Positions 16,023-23,331 of a stretch of DNA of 64,000 nucleotides are shown here, in pieces. Every line of letters begins with the position of its first letter. The first letter of the stretch is position 1. The notes beneath the pieces are model-generated. The model saw only the letters and a list, made by a program, of their open reading frames with translations. It ran no database searches and had not been told where the DNA came from. Source of the DNA: DTPU01 sp963827855 (GTDB taxonomy: Bacteria; Planctomycetota; Phycisphaerae; Sedimentisphaerales; Anaerobacaceae); NCBI GenBank assembly GCA_963827855.1, contig CAWHBY010000002.1:496001-560000 (forward strand). The letters run 5' to 3'. Both the position numbers and the translations under genes were made by a program.

Positions 16023-16060
16023 AGCAATCCCACAGATCCCCTTCTCACACACACGCTCTG

Positions 16061-16090
16061 AGTATACCCTATTCCATCCGGAGACAAGAA
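16061..16090 (-). promoter_or_regulatory. Candidate sigma70 promoter for the LTD-CotH gene
   Basis: On the minus strand TTCTTG (16090-16085) and TATACT (16066-16061) are 18 bases apart, about 40 bases ahead of the start at 16022. The -10 box is good and the -35 box moderate. Confidence 0.4.
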
Positions 16091-16146
16091 CACCTTCCGT
16101 GTGTCCCCTGGGTCGTGTCCTAATATGGAATTGACTTCTGGAGTGA

Positions 16147-17049
16147 CTACTTGGCGGGAGTATGCTTCTTTATGATCTCTGCTTTCTCCTGTGGATCGTA
16201 CCGAAGAGCCGAATTTCTGTTCGCTTCAAAGTCTGTTTGTGCTGGCTTCTTTGCTCTTGCTACGTATTTGGCTATGTCTATCTTCGGTCGGACTTCTGGA
16301 GGAATTCGATTCAACATGACTTCCTCGTTCTTTAACATGGCCTCTTGTCTTTTTATCATATCATCCCACCGTTCACTGGCACTCTTGCTGTCGAAGTACC
16401 AGTTCCGTTTGGACCCTATCTCAACCACAACAATATCGTCCTGTTCCACCTTCTGTGCGGGTCCAGGAGAGAACAACATGGCTTCTATCCCACAATCCTT
16501 CAGGAAGAAACAAAGGATTCGGGCCGCATCAGTCGACTTGCTTATAGCTTGTCCATCAACCTCTTTCGTAAGAATCGCGATGCCAGTCCCCTGCCTTTGT
16601 GGTTGCATCTCCTTTTTCACGACCTTCCAGCCAACCATTTCCAAGTTCCAAGCTAATTCTAACGAACATCGTTGCGCTTCCGAGTCCATTCCAAGACACG
16701 TGATAGACACTTTCGTTCCAGAGAACAACACAAGTTCTCTCCACGCTGCGGCGCCAACGTCTATCGTCCTTGGTTCAAAGCTTACCTCTAATTGCGTTCT
16801 CTTAAGCCGTTCACCTTCCGCTTTCTCGTTTGCTTGCGCGGCTTGTGCCTGTGCTGATGCTGTACCTTTTTCTAGTTCTGCGATCTTGACGGTCTGGTCT
16901 GAGATCAGCTTTGCCTGCCTACGTCCAAGCTCATTCTTCGCCGCAATGCTACATAAGGCAAATATCACTGCAAGTCCCGTGCAGATCGGTGCGGACCACT
17001 GCAAAAAACCACCAATGTAACTAAGAGAGGACTCAGACAATGAACTCAT
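16147..17049 (-). CDS. Membrane-anchored coiled-coil protein of unknown function
   Basis: A 300-aa protein. A transmembrane segment (SAPICTGLAVIFALCSIAA) near residue 20 is followed by a coiled coil rich in Ala, Lys, Glu and Gln (about 40-90). A globular part follows (SFEPRTIDVGAAAW, VSITCLGMDSEAQ, GTGIAILTKEVDGQ) and then a charged tail. The start has AAAGGGAG upstream. The layout, one helix plus coiled coil plus a small alpha/beta domain, is frequent in environmental genomes without assigned function. Its base composition is more AT-rich than neighbouring genes, so it may belong to the transferred island that extends to about 19.5 kb. Confidence 0.65.
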   Translation of the reverse strand: MSSLSESSLSYIGGFLQWSAPICTGLAVIFALCSIAAKNELGRRQAKLISDQTVKIAELEKGTASAQAQAAQANEKAEGERLKRTQLEVSFEPRTIDVGAAAWRELVLFSGTKVSITCLGMDSEAQRCSLELAWNLEMVGWKVVKKEMQPQRQGTGIAILTKEVDGQAISKSTDAARILCFFLKDCGIEAMLFSPGPAQKVEQDDIVVVEIGSKRNWYFDSKSASERWDDMIKRQEAMLKNEEVMLNRIPPEVRPKIDIAKYVARAKKPAQTDFEANRNSALRYDPQEKAEIIKKHTPAK

Positions 17050-17163
17050 ATGATATCTCCCTTTGCATCTGCCTTATCGGCTTGCCGATTGCGATGTTTC
17101 TCTACGGCTACAGCTTCCGTCTTCCTCGTCATGGAAATGACAAACCCAAGGTAAAGTAGATAC

Positions 17164-17463
17164 CTACAGGCGTCTTTTTGACTCAGATGCTATTGACGCT
17201 TGGACGGCAGAAGTAGCTGAATCCACTGGAGAGATTCCCAAGACAACTACGAAGCGACTCTGGCTATCATCTCTCCCTGCGTGTTGCCCCCAGGCATAGC
17301 ATAGTTCTGCCTTGGGATGCCCATTCAATGCAAAGACCTCGACCGTTCCAGACCACACGGTATGTCCCCGGAATGTCTCCACTACCGACACAGACTCCAA
17401 GTGACGTGACTCGCATCCATGAAGTCTTAGGATCGCATCCCGTATCGACTCTATGTAGTTCAT
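17164..17463 (-). CDS. Small partner protein translationally coupled to the IS1-like transposase
   Basis: A 99-aa protein (starting MNYIESIRDAILRLHGCE) with a short strand-rich core: SVSVVETFRGHTVWSG, VEVFALNGHPKAELCYAWG. Its ATG overlaps the transposase stop in an ATGA, so translation is coupled. I recall similar small proteins after this kind of IS1-like transposase in other genomes, but could not check. Function is unknown; a DNA-binding accessory role or an antagonist are both possible. Composition is AT-richer than the flanks. Confidence 0.6.
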   Translation of the reverse strand: MNYIESIRDAILRLHGCESRHLESVSVVETFRGHTVWSGTVEVFALNGHPKAELCYAWGQHAGRDDSQSRFVVVLGISPVDSATSAVQASIASESKRRL

Positions 17464-18296
17464 TCCGTATTCGCCAAAGCCTCGCCAACCAAGTCATCAA
17501 CGGTCCATAGTCTGCTCGTGGCTCCGATCGCCATTGCGGGAGACATTCTAACAGCACTATGCACTTTCACCAAGTTGTAGTACCCAAAATGGAGGCCCAT
17601 TGCGGCCTCGAAGTTCTCCCATCGTTTCGAGAAGGCATTGGTCAGCCTAGTCAGCCTTCGACAGTGCATCCGGGTTGTCAGGTTGGCCCGCTCAATGTAG
17701 CTGGTGGAGATGTTCTCCTGCTCTGGATAACCTGCCACCACAGTCTTGTTGACGCGAACGATATGCGGAGGGCTATACCGACTACTCGCCGGCAATGGCT
17801 TCTCCGATGCGTAGGTCTTTACAATCTGGCCGTAGTCAACATTCGACCCGAATCCCCGCTCGATGGCCTCAACGTAAGCGCTCAGTGCATCCGTAGAGAT
17901 CTGCACGCGGTTGGCTAACCGACTGGATAGGTCACAGACGAAGGCTTGTGCTGTCTCTGCATCCCTCTTACCCACTCGGAAGCATGGAATAGCCTTAGAG
18001 TTCGCCTCGATGGCGCAGAACGTCCAGACATCACCAACCCCGGTTTCGGTTGGCCGAACGTTCCTCTGCTTCTTGCCCACGAACCCCCATAGTTCATCCA
18101 GTTGAAGATAGTCGCAACTGAGGTTGCGCATCACGCGATCAAGGATACGTCGGCAACCTTTCCCAACACGGCAACCCAACCTCATGATTGTATCCCTATG
18201 GACACCTGTCAGTCGTTCGATGGAACGGATGCTAGAACCTTCTGCCAAGGCACCAATGACGGCAACCTGTTTGTCTCGATTCAGAATGTTAGCCAT
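17460..18296 (-). CDS. IS1-like transposase (DDE type)
   Basis: A 278-aa protein. The N-terminal helix-turn-helix (ALAEGSSIRSIERLTGVHRDT) is followed by a catalytic region with LQLDELWGFVGKKQRN, GDVWTFCAIEANSK, VQISTDALSAYVEA and a late TSYIERANLTTRMHCRRLTR. This matches proteins usually labelled IS1-family transposases. The acidic residues in LDELW, STDALSAY and YIERAN are the likely DDE set. It starts at 18296 with AGGAG seven bases upstream, behind a good sigma70 promoter. I could not find terminal inverted repeats or a target duplication flanking it, so whether it is mobile or a fixed DNA-processing gene is open. Confidence 0.8.
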   Translation of the reverse strand: MANILNRDKQVAVIGALAEGSSIRSIERLTGVHRDTIMRLGCRVGKGCRRILDRVMRNLSCDYLQLDELWGFVGKKQRNVRPTETGVGDVWTFCAIEANSKAIPCFRVGKRDAETAQAFVCDLSSRLANRVQISTDALSAYVEAIERGFGSNVDYGQIVKTYASEKPLPASSRYSPPHIVRVNKTVVAGYPEQENISTSYIERANLTTRMHCRRLTRLTNAFSKRWENFEAAMGLHFGYYNLVKVHSAVRMSPAMAIGATSRLWTVDDLVGEALANTE

Positions 18297-18329
18297 GATT
18301 CAACTCCTACCAATCACTTCACTGTATTT

Positions 18330-18357
18330 ATTGTACTGCAGAATAATACACAGTCAA
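18330..18357 (-). promoter_or_regulatory. Sigma70 promoter for the IS1-like transposase
   Basis: On the minus strand TTGACT (18357-18352) and TACAAT (18335-18330) have a 16-base spacer, with CTGCAG directly before the -10. The sequence around the -10 is an inverted copy of the element in front of the divergent ribbon-helix-helix gene. Confidence 0.65.
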
Positions 18358-18369
18358 CATAAAAACAAG

Positions 18370-18398
18370 TTGACGCCAATATTATTTTGCAGTACAAT
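18370..18398 (+). promoter_or_regulatory. Sigma70 promoter giving a leaderless RHH mRNA
   Basis: TTGACG (18370-18375) and TACAAT (18393-18398) are separated by 17 bases. The start codon at 18405 lies where the transcript should begin, and no Shine-Dalgarno is visible, so the mRNA is probably leaderless. Confidence 0.65.
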
Positions 18399-18404
18399 AT
18401 ATCC

Positions 18405-18608
18405 ATGGTTGGCAGAGGTAGACCAAAGAAGGATGTAGCGCAGAACAAGGTTGTCCAAGTGCGGGTAACCCCTGATGATAAGGCCGTGTTTGAGCGAGCC
18501 GCCCGACTTGCTGCGCTGTCGCTATCTTCATGGGCGCGCTCTCGGCTCACCACAATAGCGCGAGATGAACTCAAGAAAAGTGACATGAGCGCCGACAATT
18601 CCAATTGA
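18405..18608 (+). CDS. Ribbon-helix-helix DNA-binding protein (antitoxin/MobC-like)
   Basis: A 67-aa protein: a basic arm (MVGRGRPKKD), then a ribbon strand VVQVRVTPDDKAVFE and two helices ending SLSSWARSRLTTIARDEL. This is the RHH fold seen in small antitoxin-like and MobC-like regulators. No toxin partner is adjacent. Three copies of a GCAGTACAAT promoter-like element surround this gene and the transposase promoter, and they are candidate operators for autoregulation. It diverges from the IS1-like gene. A longer reading from 18387 would begin inside the promoter, so 18405 is preferred. Confidence 0.7.
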   Translation: MVGRGRPKKDVAQNKVVQVRVTPDDKAVFERAARLAALSLSSWARSRLTTIARDELKKSDMSADNSN

Positions 18609-18632
18609 CAGCGCCTTAATATGCAGTACAAT
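18605..18632 (+). promoter_or_regulatory. Third copy of the promoter-like element, facing the tRNA-like genes
   Basis: TTGACA (18605-18610) overlaps the RHH stop codon and is followed after 16 bases by TACAAT (18627-18632), with TATGCAG before the -10. No plus-strand gene follows, so it would drive an RNA antisense to the two tRNA-like genes, or act as a protein-binding site only. Confidence 0.5.
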
Positions 18633-18665
18633 AAATACACGTTCTTTGTTCTTTGAGAACATAAC

Positions 18666-18756
18666 GGAGCAGGTGGGATTCGGACCCACGGAACCTGGTG
18701 CAAGCAGGTTCGGGCGTGTATAGGACGCCTGCAATAAGCCACTCTGCCACTGCTCC
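18666..18756 (-). tRNA. Class II, Ser-like tRNA with atypical UAU anticodon position
   Basis: The 91-nt cloverleaf reads from 18756 to 18666. It has acceptor stem GGAGCAG/CTGCTCC, a TGGCAGAGTGGC D region like that of tRNA-Ser, anticodon stem GGCGT/ACGCC, variable arm GAACCTG/CAGGTTC (7 pairs), T stem GTGGG/CCCAC and discriminator G. The anticodon loop is CCTATAC, placing TAT at 34-36 and C instead of the universal U at 33. CCA is not encoded. Because SerRS reads the long arm and not the anticodon, this might be a Ser tRNA aimed at Ile AUA codons, or a decayed gene. The cloverleaf itself is clear. Confidence 0.7.
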
Positions 18757-18763
18757 AATAAGG

Positions 18764-18834
18764 TGGACCTGCCGAGAATCGAACTCGGAAGCCTGGGTGT
18801 AGAGCCGAGACCGAGATACCAATCTCACAGGCCC
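18764..18834 (-). tRNA. Atypical tRNA-like gene, possible CUA anticodon
   Basis: It reads from 18834 to 18764. The acceptor stem GGGCCTG/CAGGTCC (one G-U) and T arm CCGAG-TTCGATT-CTCGG are excellent, and GAGA-TTGGTA-TCTC is a D arm. The best anticodon arm is CTCGG-CTCTACA-CCCAG, with one C-C mismatch and CTA at 34-36. The connector between D and anticodon stems is then longer than normal. A CUA anticodon would read amber codons. Alternative folds are worse, so amino-acid identity is left open. Confidence 0.5.
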
Positions 18835-18847
18835 ATCGGAATTGATG

Positions 18848-18889
18848 ACAACACAACCACATTGGTTCGCGCTAATGTGGTTGTGTTGT
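18848..18889. terminator. 16-bp perfect hairpin
   Basis: ACAACACAACCACATT (18848-18863) is fully complementary to 18874-18889 around a 10-base loop. On the plus strand it is followed by a short T-rich stretch (TTATG). It lies between the coiled-coil/wHTH gene and the tRNA-like genes. It could terminate a plus-strand transcript from 18605-18632 or be a processing signal upstream of the tRNAs. Confidence 0.5.
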
Positions 18890-18928
18890 TTATGTAGGCG
18901 AATCAGCCATCCATGGTCATTCCATCCA

Positions 18929-19363
18929 TCACTTCGCCAACGATTGTTCTTTCAAACCGTACACCTTCCTGCCATCAACGATCCTAGTCTCAACGATTCC
19001 CTTAGCAATAGCCCGCTGTAGGCACGTGTTGACCTGATTAGGCCATACCTTTAGATTGCCTGGTCGGTATCCTTCTCGCAGGATCTCTCGCCCAATCTGG
19101 CTGGGCCTAAGGAAGCTCTCAGGGTTGCGCCGCACGAAATCCTCGACTATCTCCTGAGGTCCCGAGGAATCATTCTCAGTTACCCTGGCAGCATCGGTGG
19201 CCTCTCTGACCTCGCCTATTTGAGTAGAGTTCCCTCCTAGCATGACAATCATCTCGTCAACCTTGCTCAGGTCTTGCTTCAGCCTGTTGATACGCCCCTG
19301 GATCTCAGACCTGTACTCCTGTAAGCCAGTGATGGCAGATTCGCGACCAGTTTTCACGCTCAT
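18929..19363 (-). CDS. Coiled-coil protein with C-terminal winged-helix-like domain
   Basis: A 144-aa protein. Residues about 10-40 form a coiled coil (EYRSEIQGRINRLKQDLSKV). A linker leads to a C-terminal region, ESFLRPSQIGREILREGYRPG through AIAKGIVETRIVDGRKVYGL, which looks like a winged helix-turn-helix. The start has AAGGAG upstream and a strong promoter. It is co-oriented with the two tRNA-like genes. Function is unknown; DNA binding and self-association are inferred. Confidence 0.6.
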   Translation of the reverse strand: MSVKTGRESAITGLQEYRSEIQGRINRLKQDLSKVDEMIVMLGGNSTQIGEVREATDAARVTENDSSGPQEIVEDFVRRNPESFLRPSQIGREILREGYRPGNLKVWPNQVNTCLQRAIAKGIVETRIVDGRKVYGLKEQSLAK

Positions 19364-19378
19364 ACATCAACTCCTTAA

Positions 19379-19420
19379 GACTACTAGTCGTGATTATAAG
19401 CACCATCCTGCGTGATTCAA
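19379..19420 (-). promoter_or_regulatory. Sigma70 promoter and dyad for the coiled-coil/wHTH gene
   Basis: On the minus strand TTGAAT (19420-19415) and TATAAT (19398-19393) have a 16-base spacer. Just downstream, GACTA-C-TAGTC (19379-19389) is a perfect short dyad between the -10 and the ribosome site, a plausible operator. Confidence 0.6.
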
Positions 19421-19708
19421 GACAAAATATGCTACAGAATCACAAAAACCTAGAGAGCATCGCCTCTGACGTACGCTGATTGCGTATTTGAGTCAGTCTC
19501 TCGACCACGCTACTTTGTCCCAAATGGCTATTTACAATAGCTTTATGGCTGATGATCCAAGTTGCATGCGTAGCAGATGATTCACCTATGGCGGGTCGTG
19601 ATTTTTGACCAATTGGGCGCGGATGACTGCCAAACTCGTTGTCTGGACCTTACCTTGGTGGAGGGCACTTTCTGGGCAACTTAGGACACCACCGTCCCCT
19701 GCACAGGC
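19421..19708. other. Intergenic, nothing recognised
   Basis: Part of the 412-base gap between divergent genes. It is AT-richer on its left side, like the island, and has no convincing gene, RNA or repeat. The right edge of the putative island may lie here. Confidence 0.4.
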
Positions 19709-19737
19709 TTGACATTGGCCCGACAATAGTGTATGAT
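19709..19737 (+). promoter_or_regulatory. Sigma70 promoter for the lipoprotein gene
   Basis: TTGACA (19709-19714) and TATGAT (19732-19737) are 17 bases apart, close to consensus, about 39 bases ahead of the ATG at 19776. Confidence 0.65.
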
Positions 19738-19775
19738 GAAGTCCCCTTTGGGGAGATCATGGCGGAGTTCAAATC

Positions 19776-20192
19776 ATGACGCAACGCGGCATGGCATTCA
19801 GTTTGACAGGCATAGCAGTGCTGTCCCTGTTGGCTTGTGGGTGTGCGTCACAGGCCGGCTCGGGTCGCAGCTTCAAGGTCGTCCGAGGCCAGAGCCTGGA
19901 TTACCGCGTGCGGATCCTCTGGATCGATGCCCTGCCCAAGGGCGACCGGATACGGGTCCACGGCGCAGTGCAGCGGCTCTCCCATACCCGCACTCCGATC
20001 CAGACTCACGTCGACCTGGTGGTGACCAGTGCTGACGGAAGGCCCCTTCAGCGGTCTTGGAGCCAGGAACTCTTCGTGGCAGGCCGGACCCCGGGCAAGG
20101 GGCCGGACTGGACGGGATTCGACATGACCCTGCCGGCCAATCTCCCTGCAGGTGCAACCCTCCAGGCCGTATGTCACAACGGCCCCCATTAG
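19776..20192 (+). CDS. Small secreted lipoprotein of unknown function
   Basis: A 138-aa protein. The N-terminus (GIAVLSLLACGCAS) is a lipoprotein signal, with the lipid-bearing Cys in LLAC or two residues later. The mature part is beta-rich (LDYRVRILWIDALPKGDRIRVHG ... HVDLVVTSADGRPL ... DWTGFDMTLPANLPAGATLQ), suggesting a single Ig-like or C2-like sandwich. GGAG stands nine bases before the ATG. No family is recognised. Confidence 0.65.
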   Translation: MTQRGMAFSLTGIAVLSLLACGCASQAGSGRSFKVVRGQSLDYRVRILWIDALPKGDRIRVHGAVQRLSHTRTPIQTHVDLVVTSADGRPLQRSWSQELFVAGRTPGKGPDWTGFDMTLPANLPAGATLQAVCHNGPH

Positions 20193-20206
20193 ACCGGGCA
20201 GGCCCC

Positions 20207-20875
20207 CTAGTTCAGATGCTCACGGAACCATCTCTTGGCGTGCTCGGCCACTGTGGCGAACTTCTTGGACCGCGCGACCGAGTGGCCAACTCCCTGCACA
20301 GTCACCAGCTTGCTCTCGACGGACAGTCGCTTGGCGGCCTGCTGGTTGTTGGCGAGCGTGACCAGATCTCTGTCGCCTGCAATGAGCAACGTCGGCACGC
20401 GGACGTCGGAGAGGATGGAACTCCGCAGGTCGTAGTGTCCCCCTTCACAGACGATGGCACGAATCTGGTGCGGTCTTTGCACCGAGGCCACGAGGACCGC
20501 AGCCCCCCCTGCCTCTGTGCCGAATAGGCCCAGGCTCAAATCCCTTGTTGAATCGTTGGTCCTCGCCCACTCAATACCCAATTGAAGTCTCCCGGCAAGG
20601 AGCGGGACGTGAGATCCCAGCCGCAACGCGGACCGGTCGACCTGCTTCTCAGTGTCGCTCAACAGGTCCAGAAGCAGGATCCCCAGGCCTGCGTCCTGAA
20701 AGGACTCCACCAAGGCCTGATCCCTTACCCTGAGTCGGGTGTTTTCGCCGTTGCGCACCCAGATGACAAGCCCTTCCGGATTCCGCGGAAGGCTGAGCAC
20801 GCCTGTCAGATGGGTACCGTCTGATCTGATATCCACCTCGGCAATGCGAACTTTTTTTCTCTTCGCAACGACCAT
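20207..20875 (-). CDS. Alpha/beta hydrolase (DLH-like) with nucleophile Ser replaced by Glu
   Basis: A 222-aa single-domain alpha/beta hydrolase of the dienelactone-hydrolase-like group. The segments GILLLDLL, the nucleophile elbow GLFGTEAGGAA, VPTLLIAGDRD (acid loop) and VQGVGHSV (catalytic His) are in the right order and spacing. The elbow normally reads G-x-S-x-G, but here the serine position is Glu (E121 counting from the ATG at 20875), so normal esterase chemistry is not expected. The codon is GAG, two changes or more from Ser. No strong Shine-Dalgarno supports the start; an upstream TTG at 20914 is possible. Confidence 0.75.
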   Translation of the reverse strand: MVVAKRKKVRIAEVDIRSDGTHLTGVLSLPRNPEGLVIWVRNGENTRLRVRDQALVESFQDAGLGILLLDLLSDTEKQVDRSALRLGSHVPLLAGRLQLGIEWARTNDSTRDLSLGLFGTEAGGAAVLVASVQRPHQIRAIVCEGGHYDLRSSILSDVRVPTLLIAGDRDLVTLANNQQAAKRLSVESKLVTVQGVGHSVARSKKFATVAEHAKRWFREHLN

Positions 20876-21056
20876 AATCCGTGTCCGGCGTACGGGATAT
20901 TCACCTGATTCCAACAGGAATATCCATTTTTTCTGTCAAATATGCGGCATTTGCCTGCACCGCTACTCTCTACTGTACCACCAAGACACGCCCCCGGTTC
21001 GCGGCAAATTCCCCGGGCCCAGCGTTTCCGGGCGCGGGGGATGGCCCGCAAGGGAC

Positions 21057-21187
21057 TTGTAGAAGGGCAAGTGCCAGGATACAATCGGGGGGAGCACGGA
21101 ACCGTGCGATGTGGATCAGACCTCAGGAGACGCTTGGCGACAAGTCGTGTCTGAGGCCTTTTTGGCGAGGCTGGACGAGAGGCACGG
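21057..21187 (+). promoter_or_regulatory. Promoter and structured leader (attenuator-like) of the nfeD operon
   Basis: TTGTAG (21057-21062) and TACAAT (21080-21085) have a 17-base spacer. The predicted leader of about 95 bases starts with the dyad GCACGG-AA-CCGTGC. It then holds a stem CCTCAG (21121-21126)/CTGAGG (21151-21156), with an inner CTTG-GCGA-CAAG tetraloop hairpin, ending in CCTTTTT. A terminator-like hairpin 25 bases before the start codon suggests attenuation. Confidence 0.5.
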
Positions 21188-22531
21188 ATGCATCTTAGAT
21201 GGGCAGCTCCAGAGTGCGACGGTTTGGACAGGATACGCCGGTGGCAGGCCGCGTCGCGGTGGTTGGCACGGCTGGTGATGCTCGGGATCCTGGTCCTCTC
21301 GCCGGCGGCCGGGGCCGAACAGGTCGGTCTGATCAACGTCTCCGGCGCCATCGGCCCTGCCACGGCCGGCACCCTCCAGCGGGCCATCCGGCAATCCACG
21401 GACCGGCAGTACGTCTGTCTCATCATCCAGCTTGACACGCCGGGCGGCCTGCTCGATTCCACCAAGCAGATCGTACAGTTGTTCTACGCCTCCGCAGTGC
21501 CGACCGTCGTGTACGTCGCTCCCTCCGGCGCCACTGCGGCCAGCGCAGGCTGCTTCGTGACGCTGGCCGCGGACGTGGCGGCCATGGCGCCCAGCACCAC
21601 GATCGGCGCGGCGCATCCCGTGGAGATGGGCGGGAGCGGCACAGCCCAGCAGTCCGACCCGGTCATGAAGACCAAGATCGAGAACTACGCGTCCACCTTC
21701 ATCGAATCGATCGCAGCCAAGCGGCGCCGGAACGTGGAGTGGGCCAAGTCCTCGGTCGTCGCTAGTGCCGCAATCACAGCCGAACAGGCCCTCGAGATGA
21801 AGGTGGTGGACATCGTGGCCACGGACGTCCAGGACCTGCTGCGGCAACTGGACGGCCGGCAGGTCGAAGGCCGAACCCTGCACACCGCCTCCGCCCAGGT
21901 CGAGCAGATCCCCCTGCTCCTGAGGGAACGGTTCTTCCAGATGCTGTGGCGACCGGAGGTGATGTTTATCCTCATGCTCGTGGCCGTCTATGGAATCATC
22001 GGCGAGCTGAGCAATCCCGGAGCCATCCTGCCCGGTGTCACAGGGGCCATCGCCCTGGTCGTCGCCTTGTACATGGCATCGATCCTGCCCGTGGACGTGG
22101 CGGGCCTTGCGCTGATTGGCCTGGCCGTGGGCCTGTTCGTGGCGGACGTCTTTGCCCAGACCCACGGGGTCCTGACCGTCGGCGGGGTCATCTCGTTCTT
22201 CCTCGGCTCCATGATGCTGTTTGACAAGGCGGGACCTGCGTTTCGCCTGTCACTGGGCCTGATCGTCCCAGCCACCGTGGTCACGGCGATCTTCTTTGCC
22301 TTCGTGCTGGGCGCAGGGCTGCGGGCCCAGAGGTTGCCGACCCGGACTGGCAGGGAGGGCATGGTGGGCAAGACCTGCACGGCCCTGACCCCCGTCACCG
22401 TCGAGGCCGGCAAGGTCTTCATCGAAGGCGCTTACTGGAATGCCGTCAGTGAATCCCCCATCGAACAGGGCAGGACGGTCGAAATCGTCGCAGTCGATGG
22501 GCTGAAGGTGAGAGTCAGATCCAAGGACTAG
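21188..22531 (+). CDS. NfeD-family membrane serine protease (ClpP-class)
   Basis: A 447-aa protein: signal segment (LVMLGILVLSPAAGAEQ), ClpP/crotonase-like protease domain, about four to five membrane helices (residues ~260-390) and a C-terminal OB-fold NfeD domain (EGMVGKTCTALTPVTVEAGK). The catalytic Ser is S119 in AASAGCF, and K161 or K163 provides the Lys of the Ser-Lys dyad, the spacing known for archaeal PH1510. The long form (NfeD1b) cleaves or regulates its stomatin partner. The stomatin-like gene follows ten bases after the stop. Confidence 0.9.
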   Translation: MHLRWAAPECDGLDRIRRWQAASRWLARLVMLGILVLSPAAGAEQVGLINVSGAIGPATAGTLQRAIRQSTDRQYVCLIIQLDTPGGLLDSTKQIVQLFYASAVPTVVYVAPSGATAASAGCFVTLAADVAAMAPSTTIGAAHPVEMGGSGTAQQSDPVMKTKIENYASTFIESIAAKRRRNVEWAKSSVVASAAITAEQALEMKVVDIVATDVQDLLRQLDGRQVEGRTLHTASAQVEQIPLLLRERFFQMLWRPEVMFILMLVAVYGIIGELSNPGAILPGVTGAIALVVALYMASILPVDVAGLALIGLAVGLFVADVFAQTHGVLTVGGVISFFLGSMMLFDKAGPAFRLSLGLIVPATVVTAIFFAFVLGAGLRAQRLPTRTGREGMVGKTCTALTPVTVEAGKVFIEGAYWNAVSESPIEQGRTVEIVAVDGLKVRVRSKD

Positions 22532-22541
22532 GAGCACACGT

Positions 22542-23331
22542 ATGCGCACGGAAGACATGGCCAAGCTGCAGACATTGATGTTGTGGGCGATTCCCGTCCT
22601 TATCCTGATATCCATCGTTCTGCCGCAGATGGTCCGCATCCTGCGGGAATACGAACGAGGAGTCGTCTTCCGGCTCGGCAAGCTCCTGCGGGCCAAAGGA
22701 CCCGGTCTGGTCCTTCTGATCCCGCTCGTGGACCGCATGGTCAAGGTCGATCTGAGGGTCATTACGATCGACGTGCCCAAGCAGGAGATGATGACGCGCG
22801 ACAACGTCCCCGTGAGCGTGGATGCGGTCGTCTACTTCCGCATCATGGACCCCGAGGCCGCGATCACCAAGGTGGAGAACTTCCTGAAGGCAACCTCGTT
22901 GATCGCCCAGACTACGCTGCGAAGCGTGATCGGCCAGGCAGAGCTGGACGAACTGCTGTCGCAGCGGGAGAAGGTCAACCAGCACCTGCAGGAGATCATA
23001 GACCACCAGACCGAGCCGTGGGGCATCAAGGTGACCAGCGTGGAGACCAAGGACGTCATCCTTCCGGATACGATGAAACGGGCCATGGCCGGACAGGCCG
23101 AGAGCGAGCGGGAGCGCCGGGCCAAGATCATCAACGCCCAAGGGGAGTTCCAGGCCGCGGAGAAGCTGGTGCAGGCCGGCGCCATGATTGCCGAGCAGCC
23201 CATCGCCCTGCAACTGCGGTTCCTGCAGACGATGCGGGAGATCTCCTCTGAGCGGAGCACTGTGGTTTTCCTGCCTGTGCCCATCGACTTGTTCGCCCCC
23301 TTCATGAAGAAGGCAGTGGAGAGCCAGAATC

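Noticed and set aside
16023..16052. GTG start at 16052 for the LTD-CotH gene
   Set aside because: The ATG at 16022 gives a clean signal peptide and a better ribosome site.
17050..18360. Terminal inverted repeats of an insertion sequence
   Set aside because: I compared the flanks of the IS1-like gene by eye and found no matching ends; only the promoter-like repeats recur.
18764..18834. Firm call of an amber suppressor tRNA
   Set aside because: The anticodon stem has a mismatch and the D-to-anticodon connector is too long, so only a tRNA-like gene with possible CUA is claimed.
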